Shown here in pieces: positions 37,006-48,945 of a stretch of 64,000 bases of DNA. The number at the start of each line of letters is the position of its first letter. Position 1 is the first letter of the stretch. The stretch spans positions 4,377,001 to 4,441,000 of the forward strand of contig NZ_JARXYR010000002.1 of assembly GCF_029893635.1 (NCBI RefSeq). The letters run 5' to 3'. The translations under genes were made by a program, and so were the position numbers. Below the pieces are notes generated by a model, which was not told the origin of the DNA, did not search any database, and saw only the letters and a list, made by a program, of their open reading frames with translations. The DNA is from Variovorax sp. TBS-050B. GTDB lineage: Bacteria; Pseudomonadota; Gammaproteobacteria; Burkholderiales; Burkholderiaceae_C.

Positions 37006-38811
37006 ATGAGCCTGTACCGCCGGACCTTTCTGCAATCGGGCGCCGCCGCCGCGGTGGTGGCGCTGTTCCGGCACGGCAGCGCCCTCGCCGCTCCCCTCTC
37101 GCAGGCGCCCGCGGCGCTCGGCTTCACCGCGGTGCCGACGACGCTGCGCGATGCGGTGGTGGTGCCGCCCGAGTACGAATGGCAACTGCTCTATCCCTGG
37201 GGCACGCCCACGGGCGTGGCGGGCCAGCCCATGCCGGCATTTGCGCCCGACGGCAGCAACAGCGCGGCCGATCAGGCACTGCAGGCGGGCATGCACCACG
37301 ACGGCATGCACTTCTTCCCGCTCGCGGCGGACCGCGGCCTGCTCGTGATGAACCACGAGTACACGGACGAGCAATTGCTCCATGCCGATGGCAGCCAGGC
37401 GTGGAGCGCCGAGAAGGTGCGCAAGTCGCTGCATGCGATGGGCGTCTCGGTCATCGAGATCGAGCGCACGCGGCGCGGCTGGCAGCAGGTGCGGCCCTCG
37501 GCCTTCGCCCGCCGCATCCACGGCCGCACGCCGATGCGCATCGCCGGTCCCGCGGCGGGTTCGCCGCTGATGCGCACCGCGGCCAACCCATCGGGCGACG
37601 AGGTGCTCGGCACCTTCGCCAACTGCGCCATGGGCGTGACGCCCTGGGGCACCTACCTGAGCTGCGAGGAGAACTTCCACGGCTACTTCGGCGGACCGAA
37701 GGACGGCGCGCCCGCGCCGAGCGCCGCCGAGCGCCGCTACGGCACGGTCGCGGGCAGCCAGTGGGTGGAGTACTGGCGCTTCGACGAGCGCTTCGACCTG
37801 CGCCGGCATCCGAACGAGCCGAACCGCTTCGGCTGGGTGGTGGAGATCGATCCCTTCGACCCGGCGGCCCGGCCGGTCAAGCGCACCGCCCTCGGACGCA
37901 AGCGGCAGGAGAGCGCGACCTGCACGCTCGCGAAGGACGGGCGGGTGGTGGTCTACATGGGCGACGATGCGCGCTTCGAGTACATCTACAAGTTCGTCAG
38001 CCACCGGCCGGTCGCGCAGGCCGGCGATGGCGCACGGGCCGCTGCCCACAACAGCCGCCTGCTCGACGAGGGCATCCTGTACGTGGCGCGCTTCGATGCC
38101 GACGGCAGCGGCCGGTGGATCGAGCTCGTGCACGCCCGGCTGGCGGCCGACGCGGTGGACGCCACGCCGATGGACCGCCCCGAGTGGATCGCGGTCCACC
38201 CCGGCACCGGCGAGGTGTACGTCACGCTCACCAACAACAGCCAGCGCGGCACGCCCGGCAAGTCCGCACCGGACGCGGCCAACCCGCGTGCGATCGACCT
38301 GTTCGGCGGCATCCTGAAATGGCGCGAGGATGGCGGCGACGCGGGCAGCAGCCGCTTCGCATGGACGCATTTCGTGCTCGCGGGCGACCCCGGGCAGCCG
38401 GAGAGCGGTGCGCGCTATCCCTCGGCCGACGCCGACATCTTCGGCAGTCCCGACGGACTGCATTTCGACGCCGGCGGACTGCTCTGGATCCAGACCGACA
38501 TGAGCAGCCAGCTCATCGGCAAGCCGCCGTATGCCGCGCTCGGCAACAACCAGATGCTCTGTGCCGACCCGGCGAGCGGGCGCATCCAGCGCTTTCTCAC
38601 CGCACCGAACGGCAGCGAGGTCACGGGCTGCGTGGTCACGCCCGACCGGCGCACGCTGTTCGTCAACATCCAGCACCCGGGCGAAGCGCGGGACGACGGC
38701 CATGCCGCGCCCACCAGCGCCTGGCCCGATGGCACCGCGCCCGGCAGCGCACGTCCGCGCTCGGCGACGCTGGCCATCCGCCGGCGCGACGGCGGCATCG
38801 TCGGCACATGA
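37006..38811 (+). CDS. phoX: PhoX-family alkaline phosphatase (DUF839)
   Basis: 601-residue exported phosphatase of the calcium/iron-dependent PhoX type. The N-terminus MSLYRRTFLQSGAAAAVVALF is a twin-arginine signal. Blocks typical of the family follow: GMTPWGTYLSCEEN-like (here GVTPWGTYLSCEEN), RFGWVVEIDPFDP, YMGDDARFEYIYKFVS, NPRAIDLFGGILKW and DGLHFDAGGLLWIQTD. It would release phosphate from organic phosphomonoesters in the periplasm, a task linked to the Pho genes elsewhere in the window. I could not find a convincing Pho box in the 90 bases upstream. Confidence 0.9.
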   Translation: MSLYRRTFLQSGAAAAVVALFRHGSALAAPLSQAPAALGFTAVPTTLRDAVVVPPEYEWQLLYPWGTPTGVAGQPMPAFAPDGSNSAADQALQAGMHHDGMHFFPLAADRGLLVMNHEYTDEQLLHADGSQAWSAEKVRKSLHAMGVSVIEIERTRRGWQQVRPSAFARRIHGRTPMRIAGPAAGSPLMRTAANPSGDEVLGTFANCAMGVTPWGTYLSCEENFHGYFGGPKDGAPAPSAAERRYGTVAGSQWVEYWRFDERFDLRRHPNEPNRFGWVVEIDPFDPAARPVKRTALGRKRQESATCTLAKDGRVVVYMGDDARFEYIYKFVSHRPVAQAGDGARAAAHNSRLLDEGILYVARFDADGSGRWIELVHARLAADAVDATPMDRPEWIAVHPGTGEVYVTLTNNSQRGTPGKSAPDAANPRAIDLFGGILKWREDGGDAGSSRFAWTHFVLAGDPGQPESGARYPSADADIFGSPDGLHFDAGGLLWIQTDMSSQLIGKPPYAALGNNQMLCADPASGRIQRFLTAPNGSEVTGCVVTPDRRTLFVNIQHPGEARDDGHAAPTSAWPDGTAPGSARPRSATLAIRRRDGGIVGT

Positions 38812-38824
38812 AGAGGAGACCCGC

Positions 38825-39214
38825 ATGAGCATCCGCATCGTCCGCCTCGGCACGCCGCGCGCCGAAGGCGAAGGCCTTCGCATCGGCACGGTCCGGCGCC
38901 CGCCGCGCGGCGTGCCGAAGACCGAGTTCGCATCGCAGGACTGGTACGACGTGTGGTACCCGAACCTCGCACCTTCCGCCGAGACCATGAAGCTCGGCCA
39001 GCAAGCCGAGACGCCCGCGCAATGGAACGCCTTCATGCGCAGGTACAAGGCCGAGATGGCCGAAGCGGACGCGAGCCGCAGCCTCGACCTGCTCGCCGCG
39101 CTCTCGCACACCGCAGCGCTCTCGGTCGGCTGCTACTGCGAGGACGAGTCGCGCTGCCACCGTTCGCTGCTGCGCAGCCTGCTGGCGGAACGCGGCGCCG
39201 ACATCGCGAACTGA
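38825..39214 (+). CDS. DUF488 family protein
   Basis: 129-residue protein beginning MSIRIVRLGTPRAEGEG, with the RRPPRGVPKTEFA and QDWYDVWYPNLAPS blocks and the C-terminal GCYCEDESRCHRSLL of the DUF488 family, whose cysteines may bind metal. Function unknown. It starts 13 bases after the phoX stop, with AAGAGGAGACC before the ATG, so it is probably co-transcribed with phoX. Confidence 0.85.
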   Translation: MSIRIVRLGTPRAEGEGLRIGTVRRPPRGVPKTEFASQDWYDVWYPNLAPSAETMKLGQQAETPAQWNAFMRRYKAEMAEADASRSLDLLAALSHTAALSVGCYCEDESRCHRSLLRSLLAERGADIAN

Positions 39215-39310
39215 CCGCGGCTGCGCACAGAGGCGGGTTCACGGCGGCCTTGGCCGCATGGGTCAGAATGGCGCACGGAGACAACACGCCCGTCGAAGGG
39301 CCACACACGC

Positions 39311-40207
39311 ATGCCTGCCGCCAATGCTTCCGCGCCCTCTTCCTCCTCTGCGTTCCTGCCGCTCGCGGGCGTGCGCGTGCTGAGCCTCGCGCTCAACCTG
39401 CCCGGGCCTGCGGCGCTGTTGCGCTGCCGCGGCATGGGGGCCGTCTGCACCAAGCTCGAACCGCCCGCGGGCGATCCGATGGCGCTCTACAACAAGGCCG
39501 CCTACGCGGCGCTGCACGAAGGCATTGCCGTCGAGGTCGCCGACCTCAAGACAGAAGCCGGCCAGGCGCGCCTGCATGCGGCGCTGGCGCAGACCGACGT
39601 GCTGCTGACCTCCTTCCGGCCCTCCGCACTCGGCAAGCTGAAGCTCGACCGGGCCACGCTGCAGCAGCGCCATCCGTCGCTGTCGCAGGTGGCGATCATC
39701 GGCGCGCCCGGTGCCCGCGCCGAGGAGCCGGGCCACGACCTGACCTACCTCGCCGAAAGCGGCCTGGTCACCGGCACCGAGCTGCCGCCCACCCTCTATG
39801 CCGACATGGGCGGCGCGCTGCTCGCGAGCGAGGCCGTGCTCCAGGCCACGCTGCACGCGCGCACCTCGCCGGGCGCGGGCGGCCTGTACCTCGAAGTCGC
39901 GCTCAATGCCTCGGCCGACTGGCTCGCGCTGCCGCGCACCTGGGGCCTCACGCGGCCCGAGGGCGCGGTCGGCGGCGCGCACGCGGGCTACCGCGTGTAT
40001 GCATGCGCCGACGGCCGCGTGGCGATCGCCGCACTGGAGCCGCATTTCGCGGCCCGGCTCTGCGAAGCCGCGGGCGCGCCGTCCGGCGACATGTTCGACC
40101 CCGCCACGCGCGAAGCCATCGCGGCATGGGTTCGCACGCGCACGCGGGCCGAACTCGACGCCATGGCGCGCGAGCGCGACGTGCCGCTGCTCACGCTCGC
40201 CGACTGA
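39311..40207 (+). CDS. CaiB/BaiF-type CoA transferase or acyl-CoA racemase (short form)
   Basis: 298-residue member of family III CoA transferases. LPLAGVRVLSLALNLPGPAA begins the fold, and GHDLTYLAESG, YADMGGALLASEA and IAALEPHFAARL match regions that hold the His, Asp and Glu of alpha-methylacyl-CoA racemase. It is 60-100 residues shorter than usual, losing C-terminal sequence, so activity is uncertain. ATG 39311 is chosen. Confidence 0.8.
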   Translation: MPAANASAPSSSSAFLPLAGVRVLSLALNLPGPAALLRCRGMGAVCTKLEPPAGDPMALYNKAAYAALHEGIAVEVADLKTEAGQARLHAALAQTDVLLTSFRPSALGKLKLDRATLQQRHPSLSQVAIIGAPGARAEEPGHDLTYLAESGLVTGTELPPTLYADMGGALLASEAVLQATLHARTSPGAGGLYLEVALNASADWLALPRTWGLTRPEGAVGGAHAGYRVYACADGRVAIAALEPHFAARLCEAAGAPSGDMFDPATREAIAAWVRTRTRAELDAMARERDVPLLTLAD

Positions 40208-40216
40208 CCCGCCGCG

Positions 40217-41122
40217 TCAGCGCCCCGCGGCGTCGCGCTGCCGGTCCTCGCGCTTGAGCGCCAGGTAGGTGTCGAGGTCGATCTCGTGCAGTTGCCGCGG
40301 GTAGTGCTCGGTGGCCGCGAACCAGTGGCGCTCGCGCCGCTGCGCCTCGCCGCCCGCGTCGGTCGAGAGATACGCATCGAGCGTGAGGAAGTAGCGCATC
40401 GCGTTGCGCTCCACCAGTCCGCGCGGGCCGCGGATGTACTCTGGCTTTCCGTCACCGCCCGTGCCCACGACCGTGAAGCCCACCTTGTTGCGGCCGAAGG
40501 TCGCGAGATAGGCCTGGGTCGCGAGCCGGACCATCACGTTGTGGTCGTAGCTGTAGCTGAAATGCAGGAAGCTGCGCTCGCCGTCGAGCGCCATCGCCTC
40601 CAGCGTGACCCGGTAGTTGCTGGTGCCGAGCGGCCCCTCGGCCGCGGACATTTCCACCGACAGGTGCTCGGACGAGGCGCTCGCGAGGCGATAGGCGAAA
40701 GGCAGCTGGAAAGCCTGTTCGATCGGCTTGTCGTAGCGCCGCACGACGTAGAGCGTCAGCATCTCCCGCCCTTCCGCGCCGCTGGTGCGGCAGCGGCGGT
40801 TGTTGACGTGCAGCGTGAGCAGTTCGCACCAGCGCCCGGGCTCCTTGAGCGCGGCGCTGATCTTCGGCAGTGGATGCGGAAGCACCGCGTAGATGTCGCC
40901 CTGCAGCCCGCCGGGCGTCTCGGCCGAGTCGAGCTGGATCGGACGGCCGAGCTCGCTGCGCGCCAGCTGACCGCCGATGCGCTGGTACGCCGCGCGCAGC
41001 GCGTCCGCGGAGGCGCGGCCGGGCTCCTGCGGCGCGGCGTTCGCGAGGACCGAAGCACCCAGCAGCGCGGCACCCGCCAGCCTGCGCCACCAGCAGACCG
41101 GCGGGAAGAACGATGGACTCAT
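40217..41122 (-). CDS. Exported protein of unknown function
   Basis: 301-residue protein with a signal peptide (RRLAGAALLGASVLANA, cleavage about residue 30). The mature part is mixed alpha/beta with two cysteines close together (WCELLTLHVNNRRCRTSG), perhaps a disulfide, and aromatic blocks such as FLHFSYSYDHNVMVRLATQAYLA. No family is recognised. Convergent with the CoA transferase gene, 9 bases away. Confidence 0.75.
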   Translation of the reverse strand: MSPSFFPPVCWWRRLAGAALLGASVLANAAPQEPGRASADALRAAYQRIGGQLARSELGRPIQLDSAETPGGLQGDIYAVLPHPLPKISAALKEPGRWCELLTLHVNNRRCRTSGAEGREMLTLYVVRRYDKPIEQAFQLPFAYRLASASSEHLSVEMSAAEGPLGTSNYRVTLEAMALDGERSFLHFSYSYDHNVMVRLATQAYLATFGRNKVGFTVVGTGGDGKPEYIRGPRGLVERNAMRYFLTLDAYLSTDAGGEAQRRERHWFAATEHYPRQLHEIDLDTYLALKREDRQRDAAGR

Positions 41123-41157
41123 GGGGCCACACCATACAACGGCCGCCTTCGCGCCGC

Positions 41158-42090
41158 TCAGGCGCGTGCTTCGGCGCCCCTCGTGCGCCGCGCGATCAGC
41201 AGCATGGCGAGCGCGAGCACCCCGGCACCCAGCCACTCGCGCGGCGTCATCGGCTGCGCCAGGAGCATGGCCGCCAGCAGCGCGGCCACGAGCGGCTCGA
41301 TCAGCGTGCCGACCACCGCGGCCGTCGGCGCCAGCCGCCGCGCGCCCCATGCAAAGGCAAGGTAGGCCACCGAGGTGGTCACCACGCCCGTGTACCCCAC
41401 GCCCAGCCATTGCGCGGCGCCCCGGGGCCAGGTGATGCCCGAGGGCCACGCGACCGCGAGCATGCACAGCGCCGCCACGCTCATGCCCCATGCCGATGCG
41501 GTGACCGCGCCCAGCCGCGCGGGCATGCGCGCATTGCCGAGCACCACGGCCGCATAGCAGAGCGCCGACGCGAACGAGCATGCAATGCCGGCCACATACC
41601 CCGCGGACGGCGCGGCGGCGCCCCACCCCGCCGCAGGCATCACCAGCAGCGCCACGCCGCCCGTGGCGAGCAGCAGCCCGCCGGCGAGGCGCGCGCCGAA
41701 CGGCTCGTAGCCGCGCAGCACGGACACCAGCGCCACGATCGCGGGCGCGCAGCAGATCGAGATCACCGTCGGCAGCGCCGCGCCGAGCTGCGCGATGCCG
41801 GCGAACCAGAAGCTCACGTTGAGCGCCATCGCGACCCCGGTGCCGGCCACCTGCCACTGCTCACGCGGCGCGAGGGCGCGCCAGCGCACGGCCGCGCCGC
41901 CGGCGCCGGTGGTGCGCCAGTGCAGACACCAGAGCAGCGGCACGCCGAGCGCGAAACGCGCGAGCGAGAGGCTCTGCGGCGCCATGCCGCCATCGATGAG
42001 GAACTGCGCCACCAGCGCCCCGCCGCCCCAGAGCGCGCCCGCGAGCAACACGCCGCCCCATGCCAGGGTGGCAGACATTCTTGCGTTCAT
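41158..42090 (-). CDS. EamA/DMT superfamily transporter
   Basis: 310-residue inner-membrane protein with ten predicted helices in two EamA repeats, with ALWGGGALVAQFLI at the start of the first and VGYTGVVTTSVAYLAFAWGARRLAPTAAV in the second. Such proteins export amino acids or small metabolites; the substrate is unknown. ATG 42090 has GGAGAG nine bases before it. Nothing was seen in the 262 bases upstream (42091-42352). Confidence 0.9.
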   Translation of the reverse strand: MNARMSATLAWGGVLLAGALWGGGALVAQFLIDGGMAPQSLSLARFALGVPLLWCLHWRTTGAGGAAVRWRALAPREQWQVAGTGVAMALNVSFWFAGIAQLGAALPTVISICCAPAIVALVSVLRGYEPFGARLAGGLLLATGGVALLVMPAAGWGAAAPSAGYVAGIACSFASALCYAAVVLGNARMPARLGAVTASAWGMSVAALCMLAVAWPSGITWPRGAAQWLGVGYTGVVTTSVAYLAFAWGARRLAPTAAVVGTLIEPLVAALLAAMLLAQPMTPREWLGAGVLALAMLLIARRTRGAEARA

Positions 42091-42352
42091 TGTTCGAATC
42101 TCTCCATGAAGCCCGCCGCGTCGCTCGGGACAGGCGGGCATGACCATCCGGCCGCGGCCCGGCTTTCGCGAAGCGGGCGGCGGCGACCACTGGCAAGCCG
42201 TGCACAGCGCGAGGCGCGCGCGCGTCAGCAGCGGGTCGGCGGAGGGGGAGAGTGATGCAGGTGCATGAGCGGCCGATGATAGAAGCCGCTCGCCGTCGCG
42301 ACAAGCCAAGCGCCGCACGGCATGCGGCCGGCCCGGTGCCGCGGCGCGGTCT

Positions 42353-44713
<2,361 letters not shown>

Positions 44714-44839
44714 CGTGGGGAGTGGGCGGGGCGGCTTGGCAAGGCGCGCGACCGCAATGGGCAACCCGCGATTTTAGGGTTTTCCAGCAATTCTGTCGCG
44801 CGGCGGCGGGTTGGCGCGCCGGGGCCAAGGGCATTATTT

Positions 44840-44877
44840 GGTTGCCAAAGTCAACCATCCACATGAGAATGGCAACC
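44840..44877. promoter_or_regulatory. Inverted-repeat operator candidate for the MarR-GNAT gene
   Basis: GGTTG-CCAAAGT-CAACC (44840-44856) is an imperfectly spaced palindrome of MarR-site size. A longer perfect inverted repeat, GGTTGCCA (44840-44847) with TGGCAACC (44870-44877), ends right at the chosen start codon. Autoregulation by the encoded MarR domain is inference. Confidence 0.45.
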
Positions 44878-45828
44878 ATGTTGTCCGCCGCTTCCCTGCC
44901 CGATGCCGACGCCGTCAAGGCGATCCGGCGCTTCAACCGCTTCTACACCAGCCGCATCGGCGTGCTCGACCCCTACCTGGGCAGCGAGATGTCGCTCACC
45001 GACGTGCGGGTGCTCTACGAACTCGCGCACCGCGAAACGCCCGTCGCCAGTGAGATCGGCCGCGACCTGCGGCTGGACGCCGGCTACATGAGCCGGATCC
45101 TGCGCCGCTTCGAGGCCGCCGGCTGGCTCGTGCGCGAGCCGCATGCGCGCGATGCACGGCAGAGCGTGCTGCGCCTCACCGAGGCCGGCCATGCGGCTTT
45201 CGCGCCGCTGCAGCAGAAATCGCGCGACGAGGCGGCCGCCCTGCTCGCGCCGCTGCCGCCGGCCGACCGGCAGCAGGTGGTCGAGGCCATGGCCCGCATC
45301 GAGCGCCTGCTCGACCCGGCGCACGCGCCGGCGGCACGGCCGCGCACCGTGGTGCTGCGCGATCCGCAGCCGGGCGACATGGGCTGGGTGGTGCAGCAGC
45401 ACGGCGAACTGTATGCGCGCGAGTACGGCTGGAACAGCGAGTTCGAGGCGCTGGTGGCCGACATCGTGGCCCGGTTCGTGCGCAGGTTCCAGCCCGAATG
45501 GGAGCGATGCTGGATCGCGGAACTCGAGGGCGAACGCGTGGGCGCGATCTTCGTCGTGCGCAAGTCGCCCACCACCGCGCAGCTGCGCCTGCTGCTGCTC
45601 GCGCCCTCGGCGCGCGGGCTCGGGTTGGGCGGGCGCCTGACCGACGTATGCATCGCCTTTGCGCGCGCCAAGGGCTATCGCAAGATGGTGCTCTGGACCA
45701 ACAGCTGCCTCGAAGCCGCACGCGCCATCTATGCGAAGCGCGGCTTCAGGCTCGACAAGTCCGAACCCTACGAGGGCTTCGGCCAGCAGCTCGTGGGCGA
45801 GACCTGGTCGCTCAGGCTGCAGTCGTAG
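44878..45828 (+). CDS. MarR-type regulator fused to GNAT acetyltransferase
   Basis: 316-residue two-domain protein. Residues 1 to about 145 form a MarR winged helix (VRVLYELAHRETPVASEIGRDLRLDAGYMSRILRRFEAAGWL), and the C-terminal part is a GNAT domain with the acetyl-CoA loop APSARGLGLGGRL and FARAKGYRKMVLWTN. Such fusions are a known class; the substrate and target genes are unknown. ATG 44878 (MLSAASLPD) is chosen; ATGs at 44863 and 44869 are in frame and would overlap the operator. It is convergent with tctA, and the coding ends overlap by 17 bases. Confidence 0.88.
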   Translation: MLSAASLPDADAVKAIRRFNRFYTSRIGVLDPYLGSEMSLTDVRVLYELAHRETPVASEIGRDLRLDAGYMSRILRRFEAAGWLVREPHARDARQSVLRLTEAGHAAFAPLQQKSRDEAAALLAPLPPADRQQVVEAMARIERLLDPAHAPAARPRTVVLRDPQPGDMGWVVQQHGELYAREYGWNSEFEALVADIVARFVRRFQPEWERCWIAELEGERVGAIFVVRKSPTTAQLRLLLLAPSARGLGLGGRLTDVCIAFARAKGYRKMVLWTNSCLEAARAIYAKRGFRLDKSEPYEGFGQQLVGETWSLRLQS

Positions 45829-47320
45829 CGGCGGTGCCCCGGCGGCGCTTCCACCACAGCCGCAGCAGCGGCACCAGCCACACGAGCACCACCACCACGG
45901 CCAGCGAGGCGGCAATGGGGCGCGACACGAAGCCTGCGAGGTTGCCGTCGGACTTGATCATCGAGGTGATGAAGTTCTCTTCGAGCATGCCCCCGAGCAC
46001 CACGCCGAGGATCGCGGGCGCGATCGGAAAGCCGTTCTCCTCGAGCAGGTAGGCCACGATGCCGGCGACCAGCATCACGCCCACGTCGAACAGCGAGTTG
46101 TTGATCGCGAACGCCCCGACGACGCAGAACAGCAGGATCAGCGGCATCAGCACGTTGCGCGGCACCCGCAGGATGCGCTTGGCCACCTTGATGCAGAGGA
46201 TGCCGAGCGGAATCATGATCAGGTTGGCGATGATGAAGAGCATGAACACCGCATAGATGTTCTGCGGATTGGTGGTGAACAGCGTCGGCCCCGGGTTGAG
46301 GTTCTTCATGTAGAGCACGCCGATCACGATCGCGGTGATCGAGTCGCCCGGAATGCCGAACACCAGCGCCGGGATCCATGCGCCGGCCAGCGCGCTGTTA
46401 TTGGCCGAGCCCGATTCGACGATGCCCTCGACATGGCCGGTGCCGAACTTCTCGGGTTCCTTCGAGAACTTCTTGCTCATGGCGTACGACATCCACGCCG
46501 CGATGTCGGCGCCGGCGCCCGGCAGCGCGCCCACGGCCGTGCCGAGCACGCTGCCGCGGAGGATCTGCACGGGGTACTTCTTCGCGAGCGCCCATTGGCC
46601 CGAGAGCACGCGTCCCACCTTCTCGACCACGAGCTCGCCCGGCGGCCGCGTGTCGACCGCGAAGCGGATCACCTCCGACACCGCGAACATGCCGATCATC
46701 ATCGGGATCATGCCGATGCCGCCCGTCATCTCGGCGTTGCCGAAGGTGAAGCGCGGAAAGCCCGCCGGGTTGCCGAGTCCCACGCAGGCCACGAGCAGGC
46801 CGAGCAGCAGCGTGACGAGCCCCTTGAGCGGCCGGTCGGAGGTGATGAACACCGCGCAGGTCAGCCCCAGCAGCACGAGCCAGAAGTACTCGAAGGAGCT
46901 GAAGTTGAGCGCGAAGTCGGCCAGTGCCGGCGCGGCGACGATGAGCACCACCGTGCCGAAAAGCCCGCCCACCGCGGAGAAGACCAGCCCCGCGCCGAGC
47001 GCCGTCTCGGCCATGCCCTTGCGCGTCATCGCGAAGGCCTCGTCGGTGTATGCCGCCGAGGCCGGCGTGCCGGGAATGCGCAGCAGGCAGCCCGGGATGT
47101 CGCCCGAGAAGATCGCCATCGCGGTGGCCGTCACCATCGCCGCGATGGCGGGAATGGGCGGCATGAAGAAGGTCACCGGCACCAGCAGCGCGACCGCCAT
47201 GGTGGCCGAAAGCCCCGGCACCGCGCCGACGAAGAGGCCGTAGAGCGCAGCCAGCACCATCACGAGGAGGGTGTAGGGCTCGAAGACCATCGAGAAAGCC
47301 TGCAAGAGTGCTGCCGACAT
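45812..47320 (-). CDS. tctA: Tripartite tricarboxylate transporter, large permease TctA
   Basis: 502-residue inner-membrane protein with about twelve helices. The family blocks GAVPGLSATMAVALLVP and GLPGAGADIAAWMSYA-type (here GALPGAGADIAAWMSYAMSKK) and GIPGDSITAIVIGVL are present. It imports carboxylates with the Na+ gradient, using the TctC receptor. Last of the tctC-tctB-tctA unit, 19 bases after tctB. Confidence 0.95.
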   Translation of the reverse strand: MSAALLQAFSMVFEPYTLLVMVLAALYGLFVGAVPGLSATMAVALLVPVTFFMPPIPAIAAMVTATAMAIFSGDIPGCLLRIPGTPASAAYTDEAFAMTRKGMAETALGAGLVFSAVGGLFGTVVLIVAAPALADFALNFSSFEYFWLVLLGLTCAVFITSDRPLKGLVTLLLGLLVACVGLGNPAGFPRFTFGNAEMTGGIGMIPMMIGMFAVSEVIRFAVDTRPPGELVVEKVGRVLSGQWALAKKYPVQILRGSVLGTAVGALPGAGADIAAWMSYAMSKKFSKEPEKFGTGHVEGIVESGSANNSALAGAWIPALVFGIPGDSITAIVIGVLYMKNLNPGPTLFTTNPQNIYAVFMLFIIANLIMIPLGILCIKVAKRILRVPRNVLMPLILLFCVVGAFAINNSLFDVGVMLVAGIVAYLLEENGFPIAPAILGVVLGGMLEENFITSMIKSDGNLAGFVSRPIAASLAVVVVLVWLVPLLRLWWKRRRGTAATTAA

Positions 47321-47339
47321 GATGGATGGAGGCTCCCGG

Positions 47340-47813
47340 TTACCAGGCGATCGGTGTCAGAACGCCCCAGGGCAGCGGAACGCGCAACAGCTTGTAGAAG
47401 ACGGTGTGGATCACCAGCGCCGCGACGATCGCGATGAGCACCGCGCGCACGGGCGGCACCCGCATCGCGAGCATCAGCGCGAGCAGCGAGACGGCGGCGA
47501 CGGGCAGGAAGCCGAGCCGCTCGGACAGCAGCATGTAGAACAGCACCGCGCCGATGACCAGCGCCGCCGCCAGCACGTGGCGGGGCGACGCCGTCCAGGC
47601 GCCTGCCCGCGCCCAGGGCATTTGCCTGCGCTCGCGCCAGCCCTTCACGAGCAGCATCGCGCCCACGATGCACAGGCCGGCCGCAATCAGGCCCGGAAAG
47701 AGCGCGGGCCCGACGCTCTGGCCGGGCATGCCGGGGTAGCCCCGCACCACCGCGAGCACGAGGCCGCCGAGCACGAGCAGGATCAGTCCGAAGACCGCAT
47801 CGTTGAACTTCAT
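47340..47813 (-). CDS. tctB: Tripartite tricarboxylate transporter, small subunit TctB
   Basis: 157-residue protein with four hydrophobic segments, beginning NDAVFGLILLVLGGLVL, and an ending LRVPLPWGVL typical of TctB. The protein is an obligate partner of TctA. Confidence 0.92.
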   Translation of the reverse strand: MKFNDAVFGLILLVLGGLVLAVVRGYPGMPGQSVGPALFPGLIAAGLCIVGAMLLVKGWRERRQMPWARAGAWTASPRHVLAAALVIGAVLFYMLLSERLGFLPVAAVSLLALMLAMRVPPVRAVLIAIVAALVIHTVFYKLLRVPLPWGVLTPIAW

Positions 47814-47859
47814 CGCGCCGCGCCCTCCATGGCGGCCGCGGGCACGCGCCGCGCGGCCC

Positions 47860-48867
47860 TCACTTGACGATGCCCACGGCCTTCATCGTCGCGCCGAGCT
47901 CGGCGTCGGACTTTGCCATGTAGGCCGCGAATTCGTCGGGGCCGGCGTAGATCACGCCGAAGCCGCGCGAGGCCATGAAGTCGGTGTACTCCTTGCTGGC
48001 CACCACCTTCTTGAGCGCACCCGCGAGCTTGTCGCGCACGTCGTTCGGCAACCCCTTGGGCGCCACGATGCCGCGCCAGGCGGCCATCGACCAGTCGCTG
48101 CCGATCGCCGACTTGAGCGTGGGCACGTTGGGATACAGCGCCGAGGGCTTGTCGCTCATGATCGCGAGGCTCTTGACCTTGCCCGCGTCGATCAGCGAGC
48201 GTGCCTCGGGCAGCGAGACCGGCGCGATCTCGACGCCGCCGGCCACCACGTCCTGCAGCCCCGGCGCGGCGCCGTTGCTCGGCACCCACGGCACCGCGGC
48301 CGGATCGATCTTCTGGTCGCGCAGCAGCCCCGCGATCGCGAGGTGCCAGATGCCGCCCTGCCCCGTGCCCGAGGCCTTGAACTTGCCGGGATTGGCCTTG
48401 ATGGCCGCGAGCAGGTCGCCCACGGTCTTGTAGGGCGCATCGGCGCGCACCTGGATGCCGGCCGGGTCGAGGTTGGCCAGGCCGATCGGCGTGTACGAGG
48501 CGCTGGTGAGCTGCGTCAGCCCCTGCCAGTGCATCATGCCGATCTCGACCGTGGCCATGCCGATGGTGTAGCCGTCGGGAGGCGCGGCGGCGATGGCGGC
48601 ATGGCCGACCACGCCGTTGCCGCCCGTGCGGTTGACCACCGCGATCGGCTGGCCGAGTTCCTTTTCGAGCAGGCTCGCGATGATGCGCGCCGTGGCGTCG
48701 GTGCCGCCGCCCGCGCCCCACGGCACGATCAGCGTGACCGGCCGGCTCGGATAGGTCTGCGCGGCGGCGGGCACCGCGGCGGCAAGAAGGGCGAGCCCCG
48801 CAGCGGCCCCCGCGGCATGGGCCACGAAGCTGCGTCGCGAAAAGAAACGGGCTGGGCGTTCACGCAT
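47860..48867 (-). CDS. tctC: Bug-type periplasmic receptor TctC
   Basis: 335-residue solute receptor. The export signal FFSRRSFVAHAAGAAAGLALL has a twin-arginine and cleavage after AAA-QTYPS is likely. The start of the mature part, YPSRPVTLIVPWGAGGGTDATAR, is the Bug family hallmark, with beta-strand loops PDGYTIGMA and NGAAPGLQDVVAGGVEIA around the carboxylate site. The ligand is unknown. First in the tct unit. Confidence 0.94.
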   Translation of the reverse strand: MRERPARFFSRRSFVAHAAGAAAGLALLAAAVPAAAQTYPSRPVTLIVPWGAGGGTDATARIIASLLEKELGQPIAVVNRTGGNGVVGHAAIAAAPPDGYTIGMATVEIGMMHWQGLTQLTSASYTPIGLANLDPAGIQVRADAPYKTVGDLLAAIKANPGKFKASGTGQGGIWHLAIAGLLRDQKIDPAAVPWVPSNGAAPGLQDVVAGGVEIAPVSLPEARSLIDAGKVKSLAIMSDKPSALYPNVPTLKSAIGSDWSMAAWRGIVAPKGLPNDVRDKLAGALKKVVASKEYTDFMASRGFGVIYAGPDEFAAYMAKSDAELGATMKAVGIVK

Positions 48868-48945
48868 GTCGATGTCTCCTGCGGGTTTATTGGTATGACG
48901 ATTGACGAAGAAACCGGTTTTCTCACGTTTCGCCCGCGGGAGACA

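Noticed and set aside
36943..39111. A 722-codon open frame on the minus strand opposite phoX
   Set aside because: No recognisable motif; the plus strand encodes a complete PhoX with Tat signal.
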